From contig JABXGS010000189.1 of NCBI GenBank assembly GCA_016550425.1, positions 1 to 64,000 on the forward strand: a stretch of 64,000 nucleotides of DNA. Reading direction: 5' to 3'. The stretch comes from an archaeon (lineage in GTDB: Archaea > Asgardarchaeota > Hermodarchaeia > Hermodarchaeales > Hermodarchaeaceae). A model generated the notes under the pieces. It was not told the origin of the DNA. It did not search any database and worked only from the letters and a program-made list of their open reading frames with translations. Positions 7,975-17,087 of the stretch are shown in pieces; within the stretch, counting starts at the first letter, position 1; every line of letters starts with the position of its first letter. The position numbers and the translations under genes are program-made.

Positions 7975-10900
7975 GGGTTTCCCTCCAGAACTTCCCTAAG
8001 ATAGGGGGCTGTTGGTGTATTGGTTGTAGCGATGGCTTCAGGGGTTCCTGTGGCGATGATTTGACCTCCATTAGGACCTCCTACTGGGCCAAGCTCAATT
8101 AGCCAATCGCATGATGCGAGGATGTAGGGGTGATGTTCTACCACAATCACCGTGTGTCCGCTATCAACTAATTTTTGGAGCACTGTGATAAGTTGTGCAA
8201 TATCTTCCATGTGGAGTCCCACAGAGGGTTCGTCTAAAATATAGAGCGTAGGTTTCTTTGTCTTTTTGAGAAGCTCTTTGGCGATTTTCAATCGTTGGAC
8301 TTCTCCACCGGACAAGGTGTAACTGCGTTGATTCCATACAAGATATCCTAATCCTACTTCCCGAGTTATTTCAAGGGGCTCTGCTAGGCGTGGTTCATCC
8401 TTAAAGAGTTCAGAAACTTCGTTTAAGGTCATCTGGTTGAGTTCAGGCAATGTTACACCATTAACCCGGACTTCCCATGTTTCAGGGCGATACCCGCTTC
8501 CTTTACAGGTTTCACATTCAATCAACTCGTTGGGGAGAAAACCCATATCGATTCGAAGAACCCCACGTCCCTTACAAGCTGAACACGGTTTCGTTAATTC
8601 TTTTTTCTCTAATCCCAAGGCTTCTGCATCATCACTTTCAACAAAAAGCTTGTACATAGGTGAGAGAAGATTCAAATAACTCGCGGGGCTTTTTATTCCT
8701 CTTCGTGACTGGTCTACCATCAAGGTCCGGTGCGGATTGCCAGATATTGTATCATATTCTCCAGGTTCGAGGGGTTCTCGAGCAAAGGACGAAGAATGCA
8801 ATTGCTTGATTAGAGCACGACCAATAGTATCGATTAGTAGGGTGCTTTTCCCCGATCCAGATACTCCACAGACGCCTGTAAAGGTTCTGAGGGGAAATCG
8901 TACTTCTTCTCCTTGCAGGTTGTTTTCACGTGCACCGGTAACAACCATCCATGATTTTGGTGGGCGTCGATTCTGGGAGTCCATCCAGGCTAGCAGTCCA
9001 CGCTGCTTACAAGGCTTGTTACCTCTCTTGGTCTGTAACCATTTGCCGGTTAGTGTTTTTGCCGTGATAAGTTCTGCAGGCGTGCCTTCAGCGACAACCT
9101 TTCCTCCGAAGGCACCTGCCTTTGGTCCTAAATCAATAATGTGGTCTGCTGCCCGAATTAGTTGGAGGTCATGTTCAACCATGATGACGGTGTTGCCCTG
9201 ATTACATATTTCATGTAACGCTTCAAGGAGTGCTTCTAATTCTGAAGGGTGCATTCCTCTTGATGGTTCATCAATGAGAATTGTCAAGGATGTTAATCCA
9301 CTACCTAATAGACTTGCGAGCTGAATCCGTTGCGCTTCTCCGGCTGATAATGTGCCGATGGGACGATTCAAATGAAGGTAGCCGATGCCAACTTGACGTA
9401 AAAATCGTAACCGACGACGAATGAGCTCTATACTGGTCTCAACCAACGGGATATCAGCAGGAGGTGCTGGTATTTGGCTGATGAGGGTCTCCAATTCGGC
9501 CAGTGGCATCTCACTCATTTCGTAGATATTCTTATTCTGCAACGTCACAGTGAGAAATTCAGGACGAAGACCTGCTCCTTGACATTCGGGGCAAATGACT
9601 TCTTTAGTGTAGGTTCCATGGACATCCCAATTATAGATCCAGCTTTCCTTTTGATAGAATCCCTTCCACGTCCACTTGGTCTGTCGTTGCTTTCCTTTCA
9701 GCTTGCCCGTGGATTTACTAGTATAGGTAAATTTGTAGGTTTTCCCATCGCCATAGAAAAAGACTTCTTGGGCTTTTTTCGACATTTTATTCCAGGGGGT
9801 TTTGAACGGATCAAAGCCGTAGCCTTTACCCAACTCGGGAATAATCGGCTGGTCTTTACACAAGTAGGTTTTTGGCCAGTATCCTGGCGACCACATTGCC
9901 CCTGCACATAATGGTTTATCGGGGTTCACAATGAGCTTTTCAGGTTGGGGCAGTCGTAGAATACCTAATCCGTTACATTTCTTACACGAACTCAGCCAAT
10001 GCGAAGAGGAAAAATATTGAGGCTTTGCGATGGGGGCGGTATTAGCACAGTTGGGGCAGACCCATTGGTCTTCACGTTGCATTTGAGCCTCACATTTCAA
10101 ACAAGTTCGCTGACCTAGCGCCGCCAGAACGTTTGCTAAATGGAAACTGAGCTCGGTCAGTGTTCCCACGATATTCCGGCGAGTAAATTGAGGGATATGG
10201 CTCCAAAGGTGCGCCCGGTGTGTCGCTACTGTCAATGTTACGCCCAAACCCTTAATCGAATCCACTACCGCCTCGGGTCCCTCTCGGATGCCCTGGCGTT
10301 CAAACATCGACAGAGTCTCTAAATAGCGACGCCGTGCCTCGGTCTGCAAAACATCTTGCACTAAGCTAGATTTCCCTGAACCCGACACACCCGTAACCAC
10401 AGTTAAGGTGCCCTTTGGAATATCGACATCGATACCTTTCAAGTTATTAGCTCGAGCATTACGCACTGCAATTACTGAGGTTGTTGGCGACATTATCTTG
10501 GTCGCTTTTCGTGGTTGCACCGCTTCTTCATTTTTTAATGCTCGGCCAGTGAGGGAATGCTTGTTCTCTAATAGGTTGGTTGGAGGTCCCTCATACAGGA
10601 CCATTCCACCTCGTGGTCCCGCACCTGGACCAAGATCGATTACCCAATCTGCTGCACGAATCAAATCGGTATTATGCTCCACAACAACGATGGTTGCTCC
10701 ATGGCGTACCAATCGATCCAGTACGATAAGTAATCCATCAAGATCTTGGGGATGAAGTCCCGTTGATGGTTCATCCAACACGATAAGCTGGTTGTTCAAT
10801 CGGTTTCGACCCAAGAACTTGGTCAGTTTGACTCGTTGCGCCTCTCCACCTGACAGGGTTGGTGACGGTTGTCCCAATTCCAAATAGCCTAATCCTACAT

Positions 10901-12902
10901 CATTGAGCGCATCGAGAATCCGTTGCGCGGATTCACGTTTTGTTGAAGAGAGATGACGAGGTGAAGTGAGTTTTTCTCCCACTTCACTAATCGGCAGCTT
11001 GTAGAAATCTGCGATTGATAGTTGTTCACCATCAAATTCCACTTGCTTCGAGAGAACTTCTGGGTTAAACCGTTGTCCTTCACATTCTTCACAAGGAATC
11101 CAAATGGATGGGAGGTATTGCATTTTCACCTCTGTGGCCCCGATTCCCTTACAAGCAGAACAAGCGCCTTCGGGGCGATTAAAGGAGAAATGGGATTTTG
11201 TTAATCCTGTGGCTTCCGCAAAGAGGTCACGGATAATATCTGCTAACTTAGTATATGTCGCTGGATTAGACCGTGGATTCCGACCGATAGGGCTTTGATC
11301 CACCAAGATTGGTTTAATCCAGGGTCCCTCAATGGCATTACAGCCAATTGGTTTCTTCTGTGAAAGTGAAGGGACTAAAACATGTTCAACGAAGGTACTT
11401 TTGCCTGAACCTGAGACACCAGAAATAACGGTTAATCTGCCAAGAGGAATTTTCGCATCAAGGTGCTTTAGGTTGTGTTGATACGCTTTCTTTACCCAAA
11501 TAAATTCAGCAGGTGCAGGACGTGGCTTGGGTGTCATTACCCTCCTCTGGAGGCTGAAGTATTGGCCAGTCGCAGTATCTGCAAGCCATAAATTCGCAGG
11601 AGAGCCTGTGAAAACAATTTTGCCTCCTTCTTTACCTGCACCTGGGCCCAAATCAATGGCATGATTCGCGGCCGCAGCTGCTACCCGTTCATGTTCTACA
11701 AAAATCACAGGTCCTGGCAATTCTCGAAAGGCGGGAAGAAGACGAGCAATGTCTGCTGGATGCTGACCAATCGTCGGTTCATCTAACACATGGAGGATGT
11801 CTTCCAATCGGCTGGCTAAGGATATGGAAAGTCTCACTCGTTGAGATTCTCCTCGGGAAAGCGTGGGTGATGCTCGATTCAACAATAGATACCCTAGTCC
11901 TACACGTTTCAAGGCGTCTAGCCGACGTTGAATCTCGGAGTGCAATCGCTTTGCGGTCGAGGGAAGGGTAACTTGCTTGAATAATGCACTACTCTCCTCC
12001 ACAGAGAGCTCCAAGAGCTCAGGTAAACGGAATCCTTCCCAACGTACCGAAGCTGCTTGGGGATGCATTCCTGTATTGTCACAGCGTGTACATCCTTTCC
12101 CTTTGCAGTAGGGACAGGGTTGATTGAAATGTGTTGGACGTAACTCTCGAAAACCCGCACCACAGACACTGCAAATCTGGGTTGTAGCTAATGTGGTGCT
12201 AGATTCGGGATTTTGAGTACAGAGGGCTCCAGCCCCTAAAGCGGTTGCCTGTTGGGCTAGCTTTCTGATTTGATTTGTCGATGACGAGCTATCAATCAGC
12301 CCTATTCTGAGCTCAATCGAGTGTGGTTCGCTTGGGGACAAGGTGGCTCCTTCCCATTCCTTCCCATCGACAATAATCTGTGAGTTGTCAAATTCTTGGC
12401 TAAGTGTTGATAGTAAGGTTTGATGGCTACCTTTTACTTTCCGGAGGAGGGGGGCAAATAATTGATGCGGTGCCTGTTTAGCAAGAGAAGCTAATCGTTC
12501 AACAAGGTCATCATCGGTGAATCTACTTAGGGGCTCATTACATTGGAGGCAATAGCGAACACCGTAGTTGGCGAAAAGTAATCGGAAAAAGGGGTGTAGC
12601 CCCGAGGCAGTAGCAAGTGTGGATCTTGGGTTTCGATTTAGCAAGTTTTGCCCGACGGCTATTGTGGGGCCTAAACCTGTTATCGTTTCAACATTTGCTG
12701 GGGCTAACCGTTGACCGCCCCGACCGTACAAGAAGATTTCTAAAAAGCGTCGATTCGCTTCATGGTATAAGGTATCAAAGACGAGTGATGTCTTTCCAGA
12801 CCCAGAAACACCAGTAACTACGGTAAGACCATCACCTAACTGAACATCAATATTTTTGAGATTATGTTCCCTTGCGCCTTTGATATGAATGTCCATGGGC
12901 AT
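7971..12902 (-). CDS. Giant UvrA-like protein: two UvrA halves fused (four ABC modules)
   Basis: A 1643-residue cytosolic ATPase. There are four Walker A motifs (GVSGSGK near residues 31, 495, 838 and 1346), four signature motifs (LSRGESQR 348, LSGGEAQR 683, LSAGEAQR 1185, LSGGEVQR 1530) and four Walker B DEP motifs, so it equals two UvrA chains (about 1-800 and 805-1643) in one polypeptide. Zinc-binding CxxC pairs are present in all four modules (e.g. 244/247, 581/584, 1110/1113, 1440/1443). Half one keeps a UvrB-binding-like region (about 120-240) but lacks the large insertion domain; half two lacks the former but keeps the insertion (about 995-1105). UvrA normally dimerises to find bulky lesions, so this may be a built-in asymmetric dimer. 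No uvrB or uvrC is nearby. The start may be ATG 12902 or ATG 12896. Confidence 0.9.
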   Translation of the reverse strand: MPMDIHIKGAREHNLKNIDVQLGDGLTVVTGVSGSGKTSLVFDTLYHEANRRFLEIFLYGRGGQRLAPANVETITGLGPTIAVGQNLLNRNPRSTLATASGLHPFFRLLFANYGVRYCLQCNEPLSRFTDDDLVERLASLAKQAPHQLFAPLLRKVKGSHQTLLSTLSQEFDNSQIIVDGKEWEGATLSPSEPHSIELRIGLIDSSSSTNQIRKLAQQATALGAGALCTQNPESSTTLATTQICSVCGAGFRELRPTHFNQPCPYCKGKGCTRCDNTGMHPQAASVRWEGFRLPELLELSVEESSALFKQVTLPSTAKRLHSEIQRRLDALKRVGLGYLLLNRASPTLSRGESQRVRLSISLASRLEDILHVLDEPTIGQHPADIARLLPAFRELPGPVIFVEHERVAAAAANHAIDLGPGAGKEGGKIVFTGSPANLWLADTATGQYFSLQRRVMTPKPRPAPAEFIWVKKAYQHNLKHLDAKIPLGRLTVISGVSGSGKSTFVEHVLVPSLSQKKPIGCNAIEGPWIKPILVDQSPIGRNPRSNPATYTKLADIIRDLFAEATGLTKSHFSFNRPEGACSACKGIGATEVKMQYLPSIWIPCEECEGQRFNPEVLSKQVEFDGEQLSIADFYKLPISEVGEKLTSPRHLSSTKRESAQRILDALNDVGLGYLELGQPSPTLSGGEAQRVKLTKFLGRNRLNNQLIVLDEPSTGLHPQDLDGLLIVLDRLVRHGATIVVVEHNTDLIRAADWVIDLGPGAGPRGGMVLYEGPPTNLLENKHSLTGRALKNEEAVQPRKATKIMSPTTSVIAVRNARANNLKGIDVDIPKGTLTVVTGVSGSGKSSLVQDVLQTEARRRYLETLSMFERQGIREGPEAVVDSIKGLGVTLTVATHRAHLWSHIPQFTRRNIVGTLTELSFHLANVLAALGQRTCLKCEAQMQREDQWVCPNCANTAPIAKPQYFSSSHWLSSCKKCNGLGILRLPQPEKLIVNPDKPLCAGAMWSPGYWPKTYLCKDQPIIPELGKGYGFDPFKTPWNKMSKKAQEVFFYGDGKTYKFTYTSKSTGKLKGKQRQTKWTWKGFYQKESWIYNWDVHGTYTKEVICPECQGAGLRPEFLTVTLQNKNIYEMSEMPLAELETLISQIPAPPADIPLVETSIELIRRRLRFLRQVGIGYLHLNRPIGTLSAGEAQRIQLASLLGSGLTSLTILIDEPSRGMHPSELEALLEALHEICNQGNTVIMVEHDLQLIRAADHIIDLGPKAGAFGGKVVAEGTPAELITAKTLTGKWLQTKRGNKPCKQRGLLAWMDSQNRRPPKSWMVVTGARENNLQGEEVRFPLRTFTGVCGVSGSGKSTLLIDTIGRALIKQLHSSSFAREPLEPGEYDTISGNPHRTLMVDQSRRGIKSPASYLNLLSPMYKLFVESDDAEALGLEKKELTKPCSACKGRGVLRIDMGFLPNELIECETCKGSGYRPETWEVRVNGVTLPELNQMTLNEVSELFKDEPRLAEPLEITREVGLGYLVWNQRSYTLSGGEVQRLKIAKELLKKTKKPTLYILDEPSVGLHMEDIAQLITVLQKLVDSGHTVIVVEHHPYILASCDWLIELGPVGGPNGGQIIATGTPEAIATTNTPTAPYLREVLEGNP

Positions 12903-13053
12903 TCCCTTATCCTGCGGCTATGACAATTGCTCAGTTTCGAAGTGACATAATAATTACATTAAACGTATAAACCTAGAGAGACCTTACAAAAAGTAATCGC
13001 CAAAAGTATCCAACTCCAAATTAATATCCAACACTCTGAGTGGAAGGAAATAC

Positions 13054-13554
13054 ATGGCTTCATCTGGAAACTCTGAAATTAAGAAATTATTACTCATGGG
13101 CAGTAAAGCCTACGAAAACCGGAAATTACCGAATGAAATAACCCAACGCATCGACTCGGCAATACATCAAGGAATGATTATCATCGTGGGAGAAGCGCAA
13201 GGGGCCCCACGACTATACCAAGATTACCTCCATGAACAGGGCTATGACAATGTGGTTGTGGGTCACGCACGGAGCCTGCGATATAACGCTGGAAACTGGA
13301 CCGCTATTCAATACGGGGATAACCTCAAAGAACGGGAAAAGAACATGATTGCGGATTGTGATGAAGCCATTGTAATCTGGATGAACAAGAGTGGTGTTAT
13401 CGCTCAGAATCTCGAACGGCTTAAAGTTTTAGGGAAACCCACCTTTCTCTATGAATGTTATAGCCACACGCCAGAAGTTCATGTAGGTCCGTTAGATCCC
13501 AACCGTGTCTATGATCAACATCTTTACTGGAAATTTTCAAAACAGAACTCTTAG
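13054..13554 (+). CDS. Rossmann-like protein, possible SLOG/nucleotide-binding family
   Basis: A 166-residue soluble protein with a strong ribosome site (AAGGA, 6 bases before ATG). It alternates predicted strands and helices. IIIVGEAQGAPRLYQDYL near residue 42 looks like a first beta strand plus Gly-rich loop, and MIADCDEAIVIWMNKSGV near residue 100 like the central strand of SLOG, nucleoside deoxyribosyltransferase or TIR-like folds, where a nucleotide is sensed or cleaved. GKPTFLYECY (about 131) would be the next strand. I cannot assign a family with certainty. It is divergent from the UvrA operon (151 bases apart), so the two may share a control region. Confidence 0.6.
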   Translation: MASSGNSEIKKLLLMGSKAYENRKLPNEITQRIDSAIHQGMIIIVGEAQGAPRLYQDYLHEQGYDNVVVGHARSLRYNAGNWTAIQYGDNLKEREKNMIADCDEAIVIWMNKSGVIAQNLERLKVLGKPTFLYECYSHTPEVHVGPLDPNRVYDQHLYWKFSKQNS

Positions 13555-13678
13555 ACTCAATTAGATTGATTCAGCTCCTCCTTCTCGTTAAGAGAAACTT
13601 AGCCAAAATGCGAATGAGTTACGGCTGAGTCTATACTTTAAATAAGAACTTCGTGACGACGCTTTTGGGGATATCATT

Positions 13679-14125
13679 ATGTCTGAACATCTCTATATTC
13701 CAGTTGACCAACTCGATCCTGGATTCCAACAACTTGTTCCAGAAGGGGCAACCATTCTCTACACAACTCGTGCAGAAGTCTTGAAACGAGGTATGGGTGC
13801 CCACAAAAAATCTGGCTACGTAGTCGTCACTGACCAAGGCATTGCATTCCATGCTGCAAAAACCGGTCTCTTTGATGTATCCTTTGTTTCCATGGCTGCT
13901 GGTGCACTCGCAGGGTTCATCCCTTGGGCGAATATCGACAAATTCGGTAATTACAAGGACAAAATCCAAGTCAAACACACCCTACCCGACAATCCAAAGA
14001 AGAAGCTAGAATGGTTCTTCAAATGCGAACGATGCAAAGATCACGGCGAAGAGAAGAAAGACTTCGAGGGCCGCAAGAAGGGCTTCGGTCCTTTCGTTGA
14101 AAGTCTCTACAAACAGAACAAATAA
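13679..14125 (+). CDS. Small protein of unknown function, PH/GRAM-like
   Basis: A 148-residue soluble protein. The middle part (SGYVVVTDQGIAFHA, about residues 46-60) looks like the strand-rich core of bacterial PH or GRAM-like domains, which often sit in general housekeeping or membrane-adjacent proteins. It is followed by a small hydrophobic stretch (VSMAAGALAGFIPW) and a Lys-rich C-terminus with a single CERC pair (about 116-119), too few ligands for a zinc ribbon. A TATA-like TTTAAATA lies at about 13636-13643 and GGGGAT precedes the ATG. Intrinsic-terminator-like sequence follows the stop, so it is probably a single-gene transcript. Function unknown. Confidence 0.6.
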   Translation: MSEHLYIPVDQLDPGFQQLVPEGATILYTTRAEVLKRGMGAHKKSGYVVVTDQGIAFHAAKTGLFDVSFVSMAAGALAGFIPWANIDKFGNYKDKIQVKHTLPDNPKKKLEWFFKCERCKDHGEEKKDFEGRKKGFGPFVESLYKQNK

Positions 14126-14138
14126 CCACATTCACTCT

Positions 14139-14177
14139 AGAAGGAGGACGCAATCTTCCTTCTCTTATCTATTTTTT
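14139..14177 (+). terminator. Hairpin plus T-run after the PH-like gene
   Basis: A 10-bp stem (AGAAGGAGGA at 14139-14148 against TCTTCCTTCT at 14154-14163, one G-T pair) with loop CGCAA, followed by T6 at 14172-14177. It is 13 bases after the stop of the upstream gene. Oligo-T alone ends transcription in archaea; the stem may stabilise the 3' end. Confidence 0.65.
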
Positions 14178-14220
14178 ATATGTTTATTGTGAGCCATTTT
14201 CATTAGAAGCATTTTCTCTA

Positions 14221-14664
14221 CTACTTGGGCTTCCGTTTAATCGCAAGAAGCTGCTTCAAATCCTCAAACAGTGACGAATCGGATACACGTATCCACAACC
14301 ACTTCCCATCATGCAACTTCTCTGTGTTCTTGAACACCTTTAAAATGGAAGGCTGGAACTCGGATTGACTGGTCAAGAATTTATCAATCTCTTTTTTTCC
14401 ATATACAATTAAGAAACTGAAACTCTGTTTTTCGGGAAACAGGGACACAATTGTTCGTTTACTCTTCCGATACCGAACAAGCCACCCGTATTTGTCTCCA
14501 TAGTACAAGATTTCTTTTTTGAGCTCATAATTTGTGTCGAGATACTCAACAAGTTGGTTCCATGCCTTTATCGCTTCAGAATCTGCAATGAAGGATGTAA
14601 TATCTGATTCCGTTGGTTTTTGTGTTCTATTGAACATTCGTTTTTGAGACTCGTTTTCTGTCAT
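14221..14664 (-). CDS. DUF3788 family protein
   Basis: A 147-residue soluble protein with the features of DUF3788: YYGDKYGWLVRYRKSKRT near residue 54, then SLFPEKQSFSFLIVYGKKE near 73, and a C-terminal WLWIRVSD segment (about 123). The first 20 residues are polar and probably disordered. Family members occur in bacteria and archaea, often next to acetyltransferases and ArsR or GyrI-like regulators, and their biochemical role is unknown. The gene stands alone and points towards the terminator region of the preceding plus-strand gene. Family call is fairly safe, function is not. Confidence 0.7.
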   Translation of the reverse strand: MTENESQKRMFNRTQKPTESDITSFIADSEAIKAWNQLVEYLDTNYELKKEILYYGDKYGWLVRYRKSKRTIVSLFPEKQSFSFLIVYGKKEIDKFLTSQSEFQPSILKVFKNTEKLHDGKWLWIRVSDSSLFEDLKQLLAIKRKPK

Positions 14665-14817
14665 AAATTTCCCTTAACACTTCTGAGTATGGGTATATTG
14701 TGGTAACTCACTTTTCACCAGATATTAAAACACACATGGTTGGTGAATATAAATCGCCTATCATTTGGCTTAAGTAATAGGTTAGGCACCATTCCTATAA
14801 TTGCTGAAGGTGAGTGA

Positions 14818-15558
14818 ATGCCTGATAACGTTCATGAAACACCAGATCTCTTTGGCTTGCTTCTCAAACGGCAACTCGAATGCACAGAACCAATGTATCA
14901 TTCCATCGAACGGAACGATGGGTATATCGACTGCGCGAATACGCAGAGGTATTTTAGGGAATGGAAAGACTGGTCAACAAACGAGCAGACTATTCTTGAA
15001 CACGCTAAATCACCGGTCCTTGATATCGGCTGTGGTGCAGGTCGCCACGCGCTTTATCTCCAAAACCAAGGATTAGATGTCGTTGGATTAGACTTCTCCG
15101 AAGGCGCCGTTTACGTGTGTAAAAAGCGTGGATTGAAAAGAATTATTCTAGGATCTGCATGCGACTTACCTCCATTTAAGCAGCCGTTTAGCACTTTTTT
15201 GTTGCTTTTCAACAATTTCGGTATTTGTGGTGATCCCGCCAATACCATCACGTTACTTCAAAATCTATATCGCATTGGTACACCCACTGCTCGAATACTC
15301 TTGTCCTATGCCGATGTATCAAGTACAACCAATCCTTTCCACCTTGCCTTTCATAAGCGCAATCTCGCTGAAGGACGCCGCAAAGGGCAAATTACCATTC
15401 GCTTCCGATACCAAGGATACATCGGATCTTGGTTCACCATCTGGCTTCCAACCTATCAGGAATTTCAAGAAACTGTGCAAGAAACGGGTTGGAAAATTCA
15501 AATAGACCTTGAAGAAGAGGGGCTCCACCACGTCATGCTTACCAAATCGAAATCTTAA
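14818..15558 (+). CDS. Class I SAM-dependent methyltransferase
   Basis: A 246-residue Rossmann-fold methyltransferase. SAM-binding motif I is VLDIGCGAGRHALYL at about residues 63-77, motif II VVGLDFSEGAV at about 86, and the motif IV region FLLLFNNFGICGD at about 128. The lack of membrane segments and of a recognisable nucleic-acid domain suggests a small-molecule substrate. A GGTGA ribosome site precedes the ATG. Only 25 bases separate it from the BtrH-like gene, so they form an operon; BtrH-like domains occur in amine or acyl transfer pathways, hinting at a modified small molecule. Substrate unknown. Confidence 0.85.
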   Translation: MPDNVHETPDLFGLLLKRQLECTEPMYHSIERNDGYIDCANTQRYFREWKDWSTNEQTILEHAKSPVLDIGCGAGRHALYLQNQGLDVVGLDFSEGAVYVCKKRGLKRIILGSACDLPPFKQPFSTFLLLFNNFGICGDPANTITLLQNLYRIGTPTARILLSYADVSSTTNPFHLAFHKRNLAEGRRKGQITIRFRYQGYIGSWFTIWLPTYQEFQETVQETGWKIQIDLEEEGLHHVMLTKSKS

Positions 15559-15583
15559 CTAACTGAAAAGGAGAAACCTGAGA

Positions 15584-16918
15584 ATGGTGGTTATCGAAGA
15601 ATATTCTCATTTTGGAGCAACAGAAAAAGTAGCCGGTGCTCTACGTAATATCCTAGACCACTACGGTGTTGTTGCTCCCCATAACGGAGAGGCATATACT
15701 GAAGCCCTGCTTATGGGAATTGGAGGAGGGTTAGGTGCCGAATATGCTACCTGGGCGTTCAAAGGAATAGACCCTTCCCGTCCACGAAAAAGCAAACTAT
15801 ATCTCCGGTTTCATCATAACAAGAACTACATCGAGAAAAAAGAAGAGGCATACTTACAAAAACTCGCTAAACGAATTAATGCACCATTGACGGTTCACGA
15901 GACGACGAATCGTGAACGTGCTGCCAACTTTCTCTCGGAATCAGTCCAAGCAGGAAAACCCGCACTGGTCCAGTTATCCATATGGCAGGGACTCCACTCG
16001 CGCAAAGCTGTATATGACCGTTACCACGATAATCCAGACTTTTTCCCTCCACTCCTATACGACGAATTCGTCTCGTTTCTCCCTTACTATTCACTTCCCT
16101 ACCCATGGATTTCAGGACACCTTGCTACCGTATATGGAATCGAGATAGACAAAGAACGCGTACATATATCGGACTTTAGCAACCAACCTCTCACCATCAG
16201 CACTCAACAACTAATCGAATCTCGGAATATCATCAAAGGTTGGAAAAACGCAGCATACACCATTGAACCCCCCATTACAAAACCAAATTTAGAAAAAGCC
16301 ATACGCTCTGGAATCAAAGATTGTGTAGATAGTTTACTTCATGAACGAACTGTCGTCTCTGGTGCTCACATTCGCACTGAAGCCTGGCAAGCCATGGCAA
16401 ACAACATCGGTGACTTCAAAAGCAAACGCGGATGGCTCACTCTTTTCAATCAACCCTGGCAACTTTTCGATACCCTCACACGCCTCCATGCACAAATCGC
16501 CTTCCACAATAGCGATGGCGGTGCTCTCCGTTCCTCCTACGCAGATTTTCTCGAAGAGGCCAGCGAAATCCTAACGAAACCAGCAATCAAACCTGTTGCC
16601 CACCAATTCTCAGATATCGGCATCATGTGGGACGAAATTGGCACAACAGCCCTCAACGACGATATTCCCGAACTCATTCAAGTCAGGCAAGCTGCTCTTA
16701 ATTGGCATCATACTTTCAAAGCCTATGGAAGCGCACAATCTAACTCTCTCAACACGCTCAGCAAGAAAATCCAAAACATTCGAATGGCATTCAGCCAAGA
16801 AATCCCACTCACCGATCGTGAGCTTCAAACACTTCTTGAAGAATTGAGCGTGCGCTTCCATGAAGTCTACGAAGCAGAAAAAACTGCACTTCAAGCATTA
16901 GTCACAGCAATGAAGTAA
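15584..16918 (+). CDS. BtrH-N/DUF4872-like protein
   Basis: A 444-residue soluble protein. The N-terminal half (about 1-200) resembles BtrH N-terminal domains, related to papain-fold acyltransferases: a Gly-rich GIGGGLGAEY near residue 46, then a papain-like FLSESVQAGKPALVQLSI (about 114-131) and ISGHLATVYGIEID (about 176-189), where SGHL gives the expected His region. The usual Cys near the N-terminus (HC before the first helix) is not evident: the sequence is FGATEKVAGALRN, so acyltransfer may be lost. The C-terminal half (about 230-440) is helical like DUF4872. It follows the methyltransferase by 25 bases, with AAGGAG before the ATG. Product unknown. Confidence 0.66.
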   Translation: MVVIEEYSHFGATEKVAGALRNILDHYGVVAPHNGEAYTEALLMGIGGGLGAEYATWAFKGIDPSRPRKSKLYLRFHHNKNYIEKKEEAYLQKLAKRINAPLTVHETTNRERAANFLSESVQAGKPALVQLSIWQGLHSRKAVYDRYHDNPDFFPPLLYDEFVSFLPYYSLPYPWISGHLATVYGIEIDKERVHISDFSNQPLTISTQQLIESRNIIKGWKNAAYTIEPPITKPNLEKAIRSGIKDCVDSLLHERTVVSGAHIRTEAWQAMANNIGDFKSKRGWLTLFNQPWQLFDTLTRLHAQIAFHNSDGGALRSSYADFLEEASEILTKPAIKPVAHQFSDIGIMWDEIGTTALNDDIPELIQVRQAALNWHHTFKAYGSAQSNSLNTLSKKIQNIRMAFSQEIPLTDRELQTLLEELSVRFHEVYEAEKTALQALVTAMK

Positions 16919-17029
16919 AGTCATCAAATAAGAAAATAGCAAAGCGTTAACCGCAAGCAGGATTTTTTTAGAACTTCCTTCATCCATTCAACTTTGAGTC
17001 TAACAGATTTACTGAGAAAAGTGTTGACC

Positions 17030-17065
17030 CCCTGATTTCAAGGGGCATCCCCTATGCAATCAGGG
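17030..17065. other. Two-tier hairpin between convergent genes
   Basis: An outer stem CCCTGATT (17030-17037) pairs with AATCAGGG (17058-17065), and an inner stem AGGGG (17041-17045) pairs with CCCCT (17049-17053) around loop CAT. It lies between two genes that end facing each other (stops at 16918 and 17088), so it may act as a bidirectional 3'-end structure; there is no long T-run next to it. Confidence 0.55.
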
Positions 17066-17087
17066 AGTCTAATATCGAAAAAAACAG

